Under the pieces are notes generated by a model. It had not been told where the DNA came from. It searched no databases and was given only the letters and a program-made list of their open reading frames with translations. The translations under genes and the position numbers were made by a program. Below are positions 48,532 through 59,434 of a DNA stretch of 64,000 nucleotides, one piece after another. The number at the start of each line of letters is the position of its first letter. Within the stretch, counting starts at the first letter, position 1. Source of the DNA: Narthecium ossifragum (taxonomy: Eukaryota; Streptophyta; Magnoliopsida; Dioscoreales; Nartheciaceae); the NCBI GenBank assembly GCA_963920575.1, contig OY986965.1, positions 12,042,290 to 12,106,289 on the forward strand, given 5' to 3'.

Positions 48532-48785
48532 ACACGGAATGCTAGGGAGCAGCAAGAAGAGCGGGGTGTATGGCTCGATATTCGTGAACAAATCACACAA
48601 CAAATGTGGGATAATTACGTGCCCAATCGTTAGATCAACAATTGTTAATGTGCTTTCTCATGTGACATTTGCAAGAATGATTGTAATATGATTGTACCCG
48701 TATACATTCAATCCCGTAACTTTGTGACAATACCAGTTGTCGTGTTTTAGCTTGTTCGCATGTGTTGATATTTCTAATTTCAGAC
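48532..48785 (+). other. spacer between the two Harbinger genes
   Basis: Non-coding; ends in tctaatttcag just before the second ATG, which may be a splice acceptor for a 5' UTR intron. Confidence 0.45.
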
Positions 48786-49184
48786 ATGGATCAGTCCCAA
48801 TCCAGTACCCCCACCTCACAAACGGTTTCAAAGACCTCACGTCGGTCCAGTTCTTCAAACTACAAGTGGGCGGAGCCTGCTTTGGGATATATGCTGGAAT
48901 ATATGGCGGAAGTTGCCAGATCCAAGCCCAACACTGACAAGGGGTATAAGCAAACCCATTACGTGGTTGCGGCCGATCACTGCAATAAACTTCTTGGTTC
49001 GAACGAGATAAGAGCCGAAAATGTGTGTAATCACATCACTTATCAACTCGCTAGGTGCACTAATATCAAGAAGATCCTAAAGTTGAGCGGCGCAGGGTGG
49101 GATGAGGATCTTCAAATGCTAACATTGCCTACCCAAGTAGCAGCCGATCTCCTCGCGGTGTGTTCTCTATACTTAAATCCGTAA
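48786..49184 (+). CDS. Harbinger Myb/SANT-like protein (ORF1)
   Basis: 132 residues starting MDQSQSSTPTSQTVSKTSRR (the upstream in-frame ATG at 48762 is less likely because a splice-acceptor-like cag lies between). The core reads YKWAEPALGYMLEYMAEVAR, KGYKQTHYVVAADHCN and ARCTNIKKILKLSGAGWDED, the plant Myb/SANT-like DNA-binding domain (Myb_DNA-bind_3) found in Harbinger ORF1 and in some host genes. In this superfamily the protein binds the element ends and brings the transposase to DNA. It lies 254 bp downstream of the transposase in the same direction. The frame is intact. Confidence 0.8.
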   Translation: MDQSQSSTPTSQTVSKTSRRSSSSNYKWAEPALGYMLEYMAEVARSKPNTDKGYKQTHYVVAADHCNKLLGSNEIRAENVCNHITYQLARCTNIKKILKLSGAGWDEDLQMLTLPTQVAADLLAVCSLYLNP

Positions 49185-50460
49185 ATGAATATTAGGATCG
49201 TAACTGTAATTTGTATACTCAAACTTGAATGTCTGCTGCCTTTATAGTCCAAACCGAGCTATAGCAAATATCTCAACAAGCCAATACCTCACTTGGATCT
49301 GATATGTTAGAATGAAGTACTATGGGGCAATTTCGTAGTGATTGAATGTGATTTAAATATTCTGGTGACTGAATGTGTTTTGATGTGTGGGGAGATGATG
49401 ATATACTTGATCCTTGGGTGGTTTGGATGGCCTTATGCTTGCTTCGGTGCCTTATGTTTGCTACAGCTCCTTTCTTATTGTTGCAAATGGGTTTACTTGG
49501 GGAAATGATGCTTGTTTGATCCCCTTATGCTTGTTGGGTGGTTTTCTTGGAAATGTACCTATAATTGCTGCCTATTATATGTGGGGAAATGATGATATTT
49601 AAATTGCTTGCATTGGTGTCTTGGACGACCACTTATTGTTGGCAACTAGCCACTTATTGCATTGATGATCTAGCTGTGATTTTAATGGGGGAAATGATGC
49701 AAATGGTTTTCTTATATGTTAGAATGAAGTACTATGGGCCAATTTCATGGTGATTGAATGTGATTTAAATATTCTGGTGACTGAATGTGTTTTGATGTGT
49801 GGGGAGATGATGATATACTTGATCCTTGGGTGGTTTGGATGGCCTTATGCTTGCTGGGTGCCTTATGCTTGCTACAACTACTTTCTTATTGTTGCAAATG
49901 GGTTTACTTGGGGAAATGATACTTGTTTGATCCCCTTATGCTTGCTGGGTGGTTTTACTTGGATAGCCACATACATGGCAACTAGTCACTTATTGTTTAT
50001 ATCTGATTGGTTTTAATGGGGGAAATGATGCAAATGGTTTTCTTAATGTTACAAATAGTTTTTCTTGGGGAAATGATGCTTGTTTAGTTCCCTTATAATG
50101 CTTGCTGGTTTTACCCGGGGAAATGATGAAATCTTATGGTGAATGAGGGAAGCAGTGGCTTGGTGATTTGGAAGGTCGAGTTTGTTCAGCAACCAATTGC
50201 CGCCACATAAGGGCGATGATGACATTGTTCTGAGCCCTTGATCTTGCAATCATATACAGCCAAGAAGACAACAACAAATATATGGAAGACAAGTGATGTA
50301 CAAATTCATTTATTTTCATTCACTTCTGTAAACATGTCAATTTGACACTATATGTGAATTGTTGTAATGTAAGGAATGAATCATTGAGTATTACAAATAA
50401 AAATTCTGGTATTACCGCAGAAGTTGTGTACTATTTTTTGGCTCAAAAACACTTGTTCGT
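49185..50460 (+). repeat. 412-bp tandem duplication in the Harbinger right arm
   Basis: The landmark attgaatgtgatttaaatat occurs at 49341 and 49753, exactly 412 bp apart, and the units match closely over most of that length. Shorter ggggaaatgatg-containing sub-repeats continue to about 50130. The frames inside are not genes. Confidence 0.85.
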
Positions 50461-50990
50461 ATTATAATAGTGGGGTAAAGCTTGAGATAAGGTTAAGAAT
50501 TATAAAGTATATAAAATATATACTATTATATTAGTAGATAAGCTAGTGGGTTAAGATTATAATATTTGAATTAACTATTAAATTAATTCAAATATATCTA
50601 CGTAATGTGTATAAAATATATAATATTATAAAAGTAGGTAAGCTGGCGGGTTAAGATTCTAACATTTGAATTAATTATTAAGTTAATTCAAATATTTGTA
50701 CGTGAAGTGTTTACAATATATAATATTGCATCAATGCATCCTCATACGGGACCCACTTATATTAATATAATAATAATATTTTAATATTTATTGTTAAAAT
50801 AATATAAAATAATGTTTGTACACATCGATGCATCCCTATGCGAACCCACTTATATTAATATGATAATAAAATTTTCATATTTATTATTAAAATAATATAA
50901 AATAATGTTTGAACTCATCAATGCATCCCATGCGGACCCACTCATATTAATAAAATAATAATATTTTAATATTTATTATTAAAATAATAT
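50461..50990. repeat. AT-rich tandem repeats, two periods
   Basis: Two units of about 99 bp (landmark taagctagtggg/taagctggcggg at about 50539 and 50638), then three units of about 94 bp (landmark aatgcatcc/gatgcatcc at 50734, 50828 and 50921). Very AT-rich. Probably part of LTR F, or of the sequence between the Harbinger element and the MITE. Confidence 0.65.
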
Positions 50991-51455
50991 TAAAAAAAAT
51001 AAATTTTTGCATGATGTAGAGTTGTAGACCAATCATTATGTAGAGTTGTGGACCCACATATATTAATATTTTATTATAATAACATATGAATAATATTATT
51101 TAATACAGTACGCATATATAAAAAAATATTATGCGTGCGCAAAAGTTTTTATACGCCCATAAAAAAGCATACAAAAATGTTTATGAGCTCACAAAAATAT
51201 TTGCACGTAGAAAAACAAACACGTACAAAAAATGTTACTACTCACATAAACATTTTTATATCATCATAAAAATATTTGCATGTATTTTTAGAAGCGCATA
51301 AAAAAGTCTAAGGCGTAAAAACAATTTCCTATGCGTAGTGTATTAAATAATTTCAATAACATATTATTATAATAAAATATTAATATATGTGGGTCCCACA
51401 TGCCACGTGTTATACCATGATTGGTCCACATCATGTAAAAATATATTATTTTTAT
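50991..51455. mobile_element. foldback MITE-like inverted repeat
   Basis: The left arm (about 51001-51115: gcatgatgtagag, accaatcatta, gacccacatatattaat, tatttaatac) is the inverse of the right arm (about 51325-51445: gtattaaataat, attaatatatgtgggtcc, atgattggtcc, acatcatgtaaa). Arms are about 110 bp around a 200-bp centre. No coding capacity; no clear TSD fixed. Confidence 0.6.
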
Positions 51456-51699
51456 CATTCTTTATATATTTGCATCATCAAAATAATATTAGAATATATG
51501 TGATGGGTGTAAATGAGAGAGAGAAGCTTAACCCCATTTTCGGGTTTAACCCCTCTTAACCCCCAAAAGTTTAACCCCATATTAGGGTGATCGTGATTAA
51601 GTTTAGGTTTATATATAAATAGGTGGAAATTTGTGAAGAACCCCCTACGAAAAGCAGTAATTACATCATATGTCCCCAAATTACTTATAGGTCCTCACA
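51456..51699 (-). mobile_element. solo LTR F, 5' end
   Basis: Ends in GGTCCTCACA at 51699, the start of the LTR on the minus strand, immediately followed by ttatc (51700-51704), which matches 24197-24201. Contains a run of aaccccat/ttaacccc phrases near 51530-51590 that is only loosely telomere-like. Confidence 0.8.
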
Positions 51700-52740
51700 T
51701 TATCGGTTTGGCCGGGGTTGTATCCCGTTTATGGCAACTTTTGGTTGACGGCTCGTGGGCGCCGTCGTAATGCCAAAATTTATATTAATTGTTAACCTAG
51801 ATTGATTATTTAGTCTCGCGGAGACTTGTAGGCTTGTGTGCCTATCTATTCGCTGTATCTAGACCCTTACTATGTTCACCCCTTTGCGAGCTTTGTGTTA
51901 CGCTCAGTCCTGTATATTATTTGGCATTTTGTTGCATGCATGAAACCTTATGTATGTGTGTACGATCATACATGATTTTGATTGCATTATATGCATTAGG
52001 CTAGGGCGTGGGCAAATTAGGGTTTCGCCAATCCGAGGGCTCGGGCGGCTCGGATCTTGCCTTAGGACCGAGGCTAGGTAGTAAGTTTTAGAATCCGATT
52101 ATAATATTGAATTGTTGTTATCGAGGATACTATCTAGTTGGTTGTGATTACTCTGATTGAGGTGTAGAGGTCATCCAAAGTTCCAATCTTAGACTCGCTC
52201 TCAATACAGTGATAGAGGAAGTTACGTACCAGCATGGGTCCTACCCATGTTGTTTCAATGTTGGAGCGCTTGTTTTGTGAGTGACGACTGTTGACTGTGG
52301 AGGTCATCAGAGTGCGTGCCCTAGGGGTAGGCGGTGGGCGTAACGTGCGTTTTCCCCTAGAGGAGAAATGGAACCATGGACTTTACTGTTCCCTCTATTT
52401 CTGTGTGACGTAGAATAGAACCCTACTAAGCTTATTGCTCACTCCTACCCTGGATGCGTTTTGCGGGTACAGGCGTCAGCTCTCTTTTCGTAGCTCCTTG
52501 CGGATCAGCTTTTGGTGGCGGATCGACTTCTGGATGCGTTTAAGATTTCTGAAGACCATATTGTACTTTTGGTAATTTTGTTTATAGACATCGTTCGAGA
52601 ATTATATTAAATGTATAATTTCCTTCTTTGAGGAGTTTTGATAATTTTGTATCAGTACATTTTGGTTTAATATTAGAAATTACAGTTTTGGCCTCATATC
52701 TTTTGTTTAAATTAGATGTTTTATTTTATTGTAAATACGT
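51700..52740 (+). mobile_element. solo LTR E, right part
   Basis: Resumes the plus-orientation LTR after LTR F. It has group features in the expected order: ccgagggctcgggcggctcgga (about 52035), a variant of the accgtgg/accgagg segment, and ctaccctggatgcgttttgcgg (about 52450). The canonical end (GGGGTGTAACA or GGGGCGCGACA) is missing, so the 3' end is deleted or diverged and the limit is approximate. Confidence 0.7.
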
Positions 52741-52945
52741 CATAGGTGGATTGAATAGATTAGAAACCCTCGAAGAAGAAAGAGCAATTTTGGCATTTAA
52801 TAGCCGCAACCCACCCCATCCACTGCACCGCCGGTGGCCAGCACCACCACCATTATCACGAGAGGAAGAAAAGGCAATTTAGGCATTTTACATGAAATGT
52901 GATACACTTATACATTGTGGTGGTGCATTTAAAATTACTCGAATA
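52741..52945. mobile_element. second end of the TIR element seen at 21985
   Basis: Inverted relative to 21985-22110, with ccagcaccaccacc, gtgatacacttatacatt and ataaataga near the end. An extra internal repeat of aaaggcaatttaggcattt/agcaattttggcattt occurs. Could be the far end of the element that LTR E entered. Confidence 0.4.
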
Positions 52946-53583
52946 AATAGACCCCCTTAAACTCTTTCCTTAATTATATAGTTTCAATCTAGTCTCCAAT
53001 CGAGTACTAGCTCTATATGGACTCAATATTAACATAGGCGTGCTTGATTAGTAGGATATTAAAAAATTCGATATTTTAATTATAATGCTGTTTAATTCTT
53101 CAAAGAATTCAAGCTGAGCTAGAAAAGGTTGCTTAAACTCTTTGTTGGAGATGTACTCGGTTTTCAAAAATATAAGAAAGAGAGTTAAAGAGAAATAATT
53201 GATCACAAGTAAACAGCATGATTCGAACAAATTAATTCTCCAGATATATTAAGTTAATAAATCATGTTTTTTTCTCAAAAAATAATTAATTCGTCGAATC
53301 TGTGCAACCTAACGCCAATCACCTCAAATTACTAAGAGAAAAACACGGATCTGATTAAAATAGGGTCAAGCTCGTGCTTTTTTTGGCAGTTGGAGATCCT
53401 TTAATCACGTAGGTAGACCAACCATGAATGAAAGACTCGATCCCATCCCCTTTGAATCTCGCCGGAGATTAAAAACCTTGTATTCTTCGTCCTCAAATTA
53501 AGAAATGGTAAACATGAGTTTAGAATGCAAGAAAACAAACCGCATTTATCGATTCTTCAACGTCTAACCTTTTCCATTAATAA
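52946..53583. other. unassigned stretch left of the gypsy element
   Basis: AT-rich; no gene, no recognised repeat. Confidence 0.4.
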
Positions 53584-54834
53584 TGTTAGCCAAAATAATG
53601 GCTAAATCATTAATGACGGACACGTAAGTAAAAAAGTAATGATTAAATGGACGATAACTATATAATTTTATCGACCAGATGAAACCTATCGACCAAATGG
53701 ACGATAGAATATCGACCAAATGAACGATGGAATCCTATCGACCAAATGGACGATAGAATATTGACCAAATGGACGATATCGTCCATAGGGCACCAACATT
53801 TAAGCGACTAAGGATGATAATCGCCCAAAAGTCACAATTGGACATGTTACTTAATATCATCGTCCAATAGCAATTAACACGTGTGCCAAATATAGTTAAA
53901 AAACACATGCAAGTATGACGTGGACAAGAAACGATAAGTAAGCCAGCATAATCGTGACGTATGCAACGAACGAGCATCGACCACGTGTACTCTCCAACCA
54001 GACACGAACGTGGGAGAAGCCGTTATGGAGCAGTTCACACACGATCTCCTCCTTTTACGCCATCAACCCTCAAGGCGGGAGCAGTTAATTAGTTCCTAGG
54101 ATAAATAGCTTCTTTTCTCCACTGTAAACCCCCCCCCCCCCCCCCCGACAATCTGTAACCTGCTCTTAAGCATGGCTTTCGTTTCTTATGTACCTGTAAG
54201 TTGATTAATAAAGCTTTCAGTTTGATTAATGGCTTTCTTTTATTGCTTTCTTAGTATAATCTAGATAATGTAGTCGTTTTAATCGCTTCTTCCTTTTTTT
54301 TTCTGTTTTATAGTTCTAGATTAATGGATTTCTTTCCGTTTCCGCTTTCTGTCCGTTTCTGTTTAATAGTTTAATTAAGTTAATTTAGTTCTAGGTAAGA
54401 TTAATTTAGTTTATTGATTACTGTTTCTTTTCTTCATGATCATAGGAGTATTTTAAGGTTAATTTAGGTTTAATTAGTCTCTTTTATTGCTTTTCTTCAA
54501 GCTTTATTTACTGTTTTCCATTAGAATAAGTTACTGTTTTCTTAGATTAAGTTAACCGAATAGATTTAAATGCATTTTCTGGATTTAGTAATTTAGGTTG
54601 ATCTTTATGCCTTATTTAATTCCATAATCTTAGATAACTTAAAGCTTTTCTTAGGTTAATCTTGATAATTAGATTATTTAATTAGGTCTAATCTAAATTT
54701 CCATTTTACTTGACATCTCTGGTTCGTTAATTCGAAAGAGTAGAACTCAACTGCAATCATCTGATATTTAAGTGTGGAATAGGATTTTGACTTTGACTAT
54801 TTGACCGGTCAACGGTTAGATTTCCTCTCTAACA
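53584..54834 (+). mobile_element. 5' LTR of the Tat-like element
   Basis: TGTTAG...CTAACA, 1,251 bp, with 6-bp inverted termini and the primer-binding site 6 bp after the end. The sister copy is 3923-5003. It contains four near-tandem copies of atcgaccaaatggacgat (about 53688-53780), an 18-bp perfect palindrome ATGGACGATATCGTCCAT at about 53768, an 18-base poly-C run (54129-54146), a TATA-like gataaatagc (about 54100) and AATAAAGC (about 54206). Confidence 0.82.
54099..54108 (+). promoter_or_regulatory. LTR core promoter (TATA-like)
   Basis: gataaatagc lies at the place where the sister LTR (minus strand, about 4560) has agtataaatacc, both followed within 25 bp by cactgta. The shared position supports a core promoter; here one T has been lost. 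Confidence 0.5.
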
Positions 54835-54839
54835 TTTTT

Positions 54840-54857
54840 TGGCACGCCCGGTGGGAC
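54840..54857 (+). promoter_or_regulatory. primer-binding site of the Tat-like element
   Basis: TGGCACGCCCGGTGGGAC directly downstream of the LTR end, the kind of sequence found after the 5' LTR of Tat-group elements. I do not assign the tRNA. Confidence 0.7.
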
Positions 54858-57157
54858 ATGTGTCAAGTCTTTATGGAAGTCGGTCAAGTTGGACCAGACG
54901 GAATGGTCATTACTAGGACTGGTTTGGACACTAATAGTGGTAGTGGAAACGCCACCAATCACGGCGATGGCCAACAAAGTCCAATTGTGGTCGAGGAAGA
55001 GCCTGTCATTTTTCCACCTCTCGACCAACCACATATTCCTCCACCTGTTCCCCCAACACACATAGAATATCGAGATAGGGTGGTTTATTGCTCTGTAGAG
55101 CGAGAGAACACATCGGCCAGAGTTGGCCTAGATCCAGGAAACATAACGTCCAGTACAGCCCAAAATATGGTCGATGAAGCTTTACATGCTAACAATCAAC
55201 AGATGGCTAGCCATATCGCTACTGCTTTAAGGCCTTTTATCGATACTATGCAGACTTTTATAAACGCAACTTTGTCCCAAGCAAACCCTGGATCAAATGT
55301 TGCTAGGCCTACCATATCAGCAGTCCCTATCGGCCAAAACATCACCCAAAACAATCGACCATTTCTGCCCAACACGGTCATGGGACCTGGTGGTAATAAC
55401 GGTTTTGTTATTTTACAAAATCCAATGCATAGCCAGAACCGTATCGGCAAAAATAGCCAAGTTGGCCAAACTAGTACAACCCATCATCGGCCATCGATGA
55501 GCAATAACAACAATCAAAGACCAAACTTAAACGGTCAACCATCTGGGTTGTTTCCATCGCCAACGTAAATACCTCATAATAATGAGGTGTTAACTCCTGG
55601 AGGAATACCAAATAATGGTGTCCCTCCTCTTCAAGGGATGCAAGGTGGTGTTGTGCCTCCGGCACAGGGAGCGCCAAATAATGGAGTTCCTTTGGGTCAG
55701 GGTATACCAGTAGGTGGAATGCCTTTGGTTATAGGCGAGAACATTCTTCAAAACATTCCTCAAAATATTCCTCAGAACATTCCTCCTAATGGCCAGAACC
55801 TTGTTTACCCAAATATGGCCAGAACCTTGTTTACCCAAACAATAGCCAGAACCTTGTTTACCCAAACAATGGCCCGAACCTTGTTTACCCAAACAATGGC
55901 CAAAACATTGTTTTCCCAAACAATGGCCAAAACATTGCTTTCCCAAACAATGGCCAAAATATCGGCCAAAATAATAACTTGGATGCTCAAGGCCAAGGGT
56001 TTCCGCAGAATAACTATGGGCAACTAGGTGGCCAAGTTAATCAGCCAGTAGGAAATAATTTTTATAATCAAAGAGTGGCCGATGGTCAACGCATGGGTGA
56101 TATCCTTTATCAGAATAACTATCGACCATATGAGGCACCACTACAATATCCTCGACCAAACGAACAGTATGACCAAGTGTACAACAACCCTCTTTATAAT
56201 CAGGCCGATGCTCTATGCGAACAAGTCGCTGAGATTTTACAAGAGCAAATAGGTTTAGGACGACCAGCTACTCGTCCAACTTATAGGAAACCTTATCCTG
56301 ATTGGGTTTATCAAATGCACCCACTTCCTATGAACTATAAAGTTCCGGAGTTTACTATGTTCTCTGGGGTGGATGAGATATCGACCATTGAACACATAGG
56401 GAAGTTCTCCATGCAATGTGGAGACGTGAATGATTTTGCCAAACTTAGACTATTCCCTAACTCTTTATCCGGGGTAGCTTATTCATGGTTCTTTCAACTA
56501 TCGCCCAATTCTATTCAAAATTGGCAGCAAATGGAACATGCATTCCATTCTCAATTTTATAAGTCAGAACCGGAAATAACAATGGCCGATTTAGCTCAAC
56601 TTAGACAGCGGCCAGATGAGAATGCTGACTCATTTTTACAAAGATTTAAAAGAGCGAGAAGTAGATACTTTATTCCCTTGCCTGAAAGGGAATTTGTAAA
56701 AATCGCTCAAAGTGGATTAGCCTTTGAACTTAAGAAGAAGTTTCAAGATAGGGATTTTATTGACCTATTTCAACTGCAGACTAGCGCTATACGTTACGAA
56801 CAGTTGTTGAGAGAAGAATATCAAATGAAATCATCTTCCAAGGGAACTTATTATAGAGATACTAACTATGAAATAAATCAAGTTAGTGACGTTGATGAAG
56901 AAAACTACAATATGAACGATGTTTGTTTGGCCGAGCTCCTTAAGGGAAAACTCTATATATGCAAAGCTCTTGCCAAACTTGAGCGAGAACTTAAAGGTAA
57001 AGAAGTAATCAGGGACGGTAAACGTCCAATGCGAAAGTTTTCTTTTGATATTTCAAAGGCTGATCAAATCTTTGATCAATTACTGAAAGATAAACAAGTC
57101 AAATTGAAAGATGGACATGCTATGCCAAGCCTTGATGAAATCAAGGACAAAAGATAG
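54855..57157 (+). pseudogene. gypsy gag, frameshifted
   Basis: The first part (to the TAA at 55566) starts near 54855 and is Asn/Gln/Pro-rich. A frame starting at 54801 would lie in the LTR and is rejected as the true start. After the repeat at 55790-55965 the frame changes. From 55979 it encodes the retrotransposon gag core: IEHIGKFSMQCGDVNDFAKL, LSGVAYSWFFQL, QMEHAFHSQFY, RPDENADSFLQRFKR. The tail (CKWHNAWSHHTNQC just past the stop at 57155) looks like a zinc-knuckle-like cluster, cut by that stop. Gag packages the element RNA into cytoplasmic particles. The stops and frameshift make it non-functional. Confidence 0.8.
55790..55965 (+). repeat. 27-bp minisatellite in gag (GQNLVYPNN units)
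   Basis: About six units of ggccagaaccttgtttaccc plus aaacaat, coding for GQNLVYPNN in the original frame. The first unit is 26 bp instead of 27, and the missing base shifts the frame; downstream units read ARTLFTQTM in the frame of the earlier gag. Confidence 0.85.
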
Positions 57158-59434
57158 TGTAAGTGGCATAATGCTTGGTCACATCACACTAACCAATGTT
57201 TGGCTTTCCGTAATGTTTTGCAGGATGCGATTGATTCCGGAAGGATTGGTTTCCCAGCCAAACATATGGGAGTTGATGCGAATCCATTCCCCAAAGCTGC
57301 TCCAATGGGGATGGTGTTGACAGATGTGGCAAACTTCAAATTGCCAAAGTTCAAGATTGTCATTGATGAGACTCAGGACGATAATCGTCCAGATGTATTC
57401 ACAAGACTTGGTCAAGACAAAGGGAAGGAACCTATTATTCCACATGTCTGCCCAAGATGTCATTGGGATCTCAGTCGCCCGATGACCCCGTTCTTTGGGA
57501 CCAAGTTTCATCGTCCACAGTCTAGGTAGTGGAACAGAGGTCAGCCTCACGTGTACCCAAAGAGCTTTATGCCTCGGCCTTACAAGCCAGAGCGATGGTA
57601 TAACTACAACTGTTATACTAGCCGATCGGTGCCTGTGGAGGAGATGACGAGGACTCAATACCGTCGTCACCAGAAGAAGTATGGCCAGATGATGAAGGCC
57701 AAGCAAGCACAGGAAACTAACCCAAGTCAGGATGAGGAAGCTGAGGAGATTGAAGAAGATGTTGCTGTCTCTAAGGCAACAGAGTCTTCACAGAGCAAGT
57801 TTCATCGTCCAAACAAGGATGATGACGATGAGACTGGAGCAAACCATGTGATCAGATTCGGAACACTCCCGTCAGTCTTCGTAAACAACTACATCTTGCC
57901 AAGCCGCCCTGGACAACAATGTCCAACTAAAAGTGACTCAGACATATCAGATATGGCCGATGATGGATCGTCAGCCACACTGGTCGAGGGAGATGAAGAA
58001 ATGTCCGCCACTTTGGTCGATGAAATAGAGGGTTCAGCCCCAGTGCACTTAGTACTTGACCGGGAAGATGAGTACGTTGAGGTTGAGGAAAAAATCGACG
58101 TCGCTGAAGAAGCTCAGAAGAAGGGTATGTCTACAGAACAACTCTTGAGACAGTTGTATGAAAAAGGAAATCCAGCAGTTGGACCAGGTGGCCAGCCAAG
58201 TGGCCGATATGATTACCTAAGGATCTATTGGGATGTGAAGGTGAAGCGTCTCGTAAAAAAGACGGAAGTTGTCGCCCAGATTGTTTCATCGACGTCGACA
58301 GCAATTGTTCCAACTGGCTAGGGAGATGAAGAACAAGAGCCCTTGGTCGAGGATATTGAATGGGTAGAAATAGAGGTACCCATCAAAGTCAATGAGGAAG
58401 CAGCGAGAAGAAATATTTCCCAAAAGAAGCTATTGATGGACCTCTACAAGGCGGGGAATCCAGCTATCAGTACTCAGGGCCAGCCAAGTGGAAAGTTTGA
58501 TTATTTGGTTTGCTATGGCGATCCCATTGTGAAGAAGTGGGTTCCCAAAAGTGATGTAGCAAAATACAGTCCGCCAGCCGATGAAGTACCAATCATCCCA
58601 ACTGGTTGGGACATGGAAGAAGCAGATACACAGCAAGAACAACACCAGAAGGATCAACAGTGGCCATCATGGGATGGTCAAGAGAATCCAGAAGTCATTC
58701 AGGTTGCAGCTAAGGCAAAAGGGAAAGCAGTTGCCCATCAACCTCAGTCATCGACCAGTTCACACAAGGAAGCTCCCCAAGATCGGAACAATGCCGTGTT
58801 TGAACGACCTCCAGCAGCAATGACGCGTCATTTACGGCCTTTACATATCAAGGCCGAGATCAACGGCGTCCCAGAGAGTAGAGTTCTGATAGACACCGGA
58901 GCTGCAGTAAATGTCATTCCTGCAAAAGTGATGAAGAAATTGCGCAAGACTGATAGCGACCTTATCCCCACGGATATTACGCTAACTGGGTTCAGCGGAG
59001 TTCCAACCCCTGCAAAGGGAATCCTCCCTTTGGACATTAAGGTTGGAAGTGTCACAAGAACGACAGCGTTCTTTGTCATGGACTCATCGACCAGCTATAA
59101 TGTGCTGCTTGGTCGAGACTGGATTCATGCCAGTCAGTGCGTTCCGTCGTCTCTTCATCAATGTTTATTTTTATGGAACGACGAGGGAAACGTGGAGTCA
59201 GTTATGGCCGATAATATGCCGTATAGCATGGACACGCATGCTTTGGAGGCATCCTTCTATGACTGCAATTATGGCCCCTTACAATTCCTTCAGTTTGAGG
59301 ATACACTCAAGGTAGTTTCTGAGAACGGAGTTATGCTAAAGGAGCGCGTAGCGGAACTGTTCGATCCAGCAAGACCAATCTCAGTGGTCTTTGCACCTAA
59401 ATCTTGCCGACAATCGGCCACAAGTCAAAAGTGA
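57158..59434 (+). pseudogene. gypsy gag-protease linker and aspartic protease, with stops
   Basis: One frame interrupted by TAG at 57527 and 58319. The linker contains two copies of a module of about 80 residues: QLYEKGNPAVGPGGQPSGRY...IVPTG (about 58150-58318) and DLYKAGNPAISTQGQPSGKF...IIPTG (about 58440-58605). The retropepsin follows with catalytic VLIDTGAAVNVIP (about 58885) and the later LLGRDWIHA (about 59105). Protease cleaves the polyprotein during particle maturation. Its catalytic Asp-Thr-Gly is intact although the frame is broken elsewhere. The frame then shifts between 59434 and 59758. Confidence 0.82.

Larger units (their letters stand above)
42458..50460 (+). mobile_element. 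PIF/Harbinger element (right end not resolved)
   Basis: Begins GGGCATGTTTGTTTCCC after taa (a TAA/TTA target is typical of this superfamily). It carries both proteins of an autonomous element: a DDE transposase (47479-48531) and a Myb/SANT-like protein (48786-49184) on the same strand. Long non-coding tandem repeats lie on both sides of the genes. Solo LTR D (44470-46890) is inserted in the left part. I could not find the matching right terminus, so the end at about 50460 is an estimate. Confidence 0.7.

Noticed and set aside
51530..51590. Interstitial telomere repeats (taaccccat/ttaacccc phrases)
   Set aside because: The phrases do not match the TTTAGGG plant telomere unit and are not in register.
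54801..54854. Gag start at 54801
   Set aside because: This ATG is upstream of the LTR end and primer-binding site, so a genomic RNA would not start translation there as gag.
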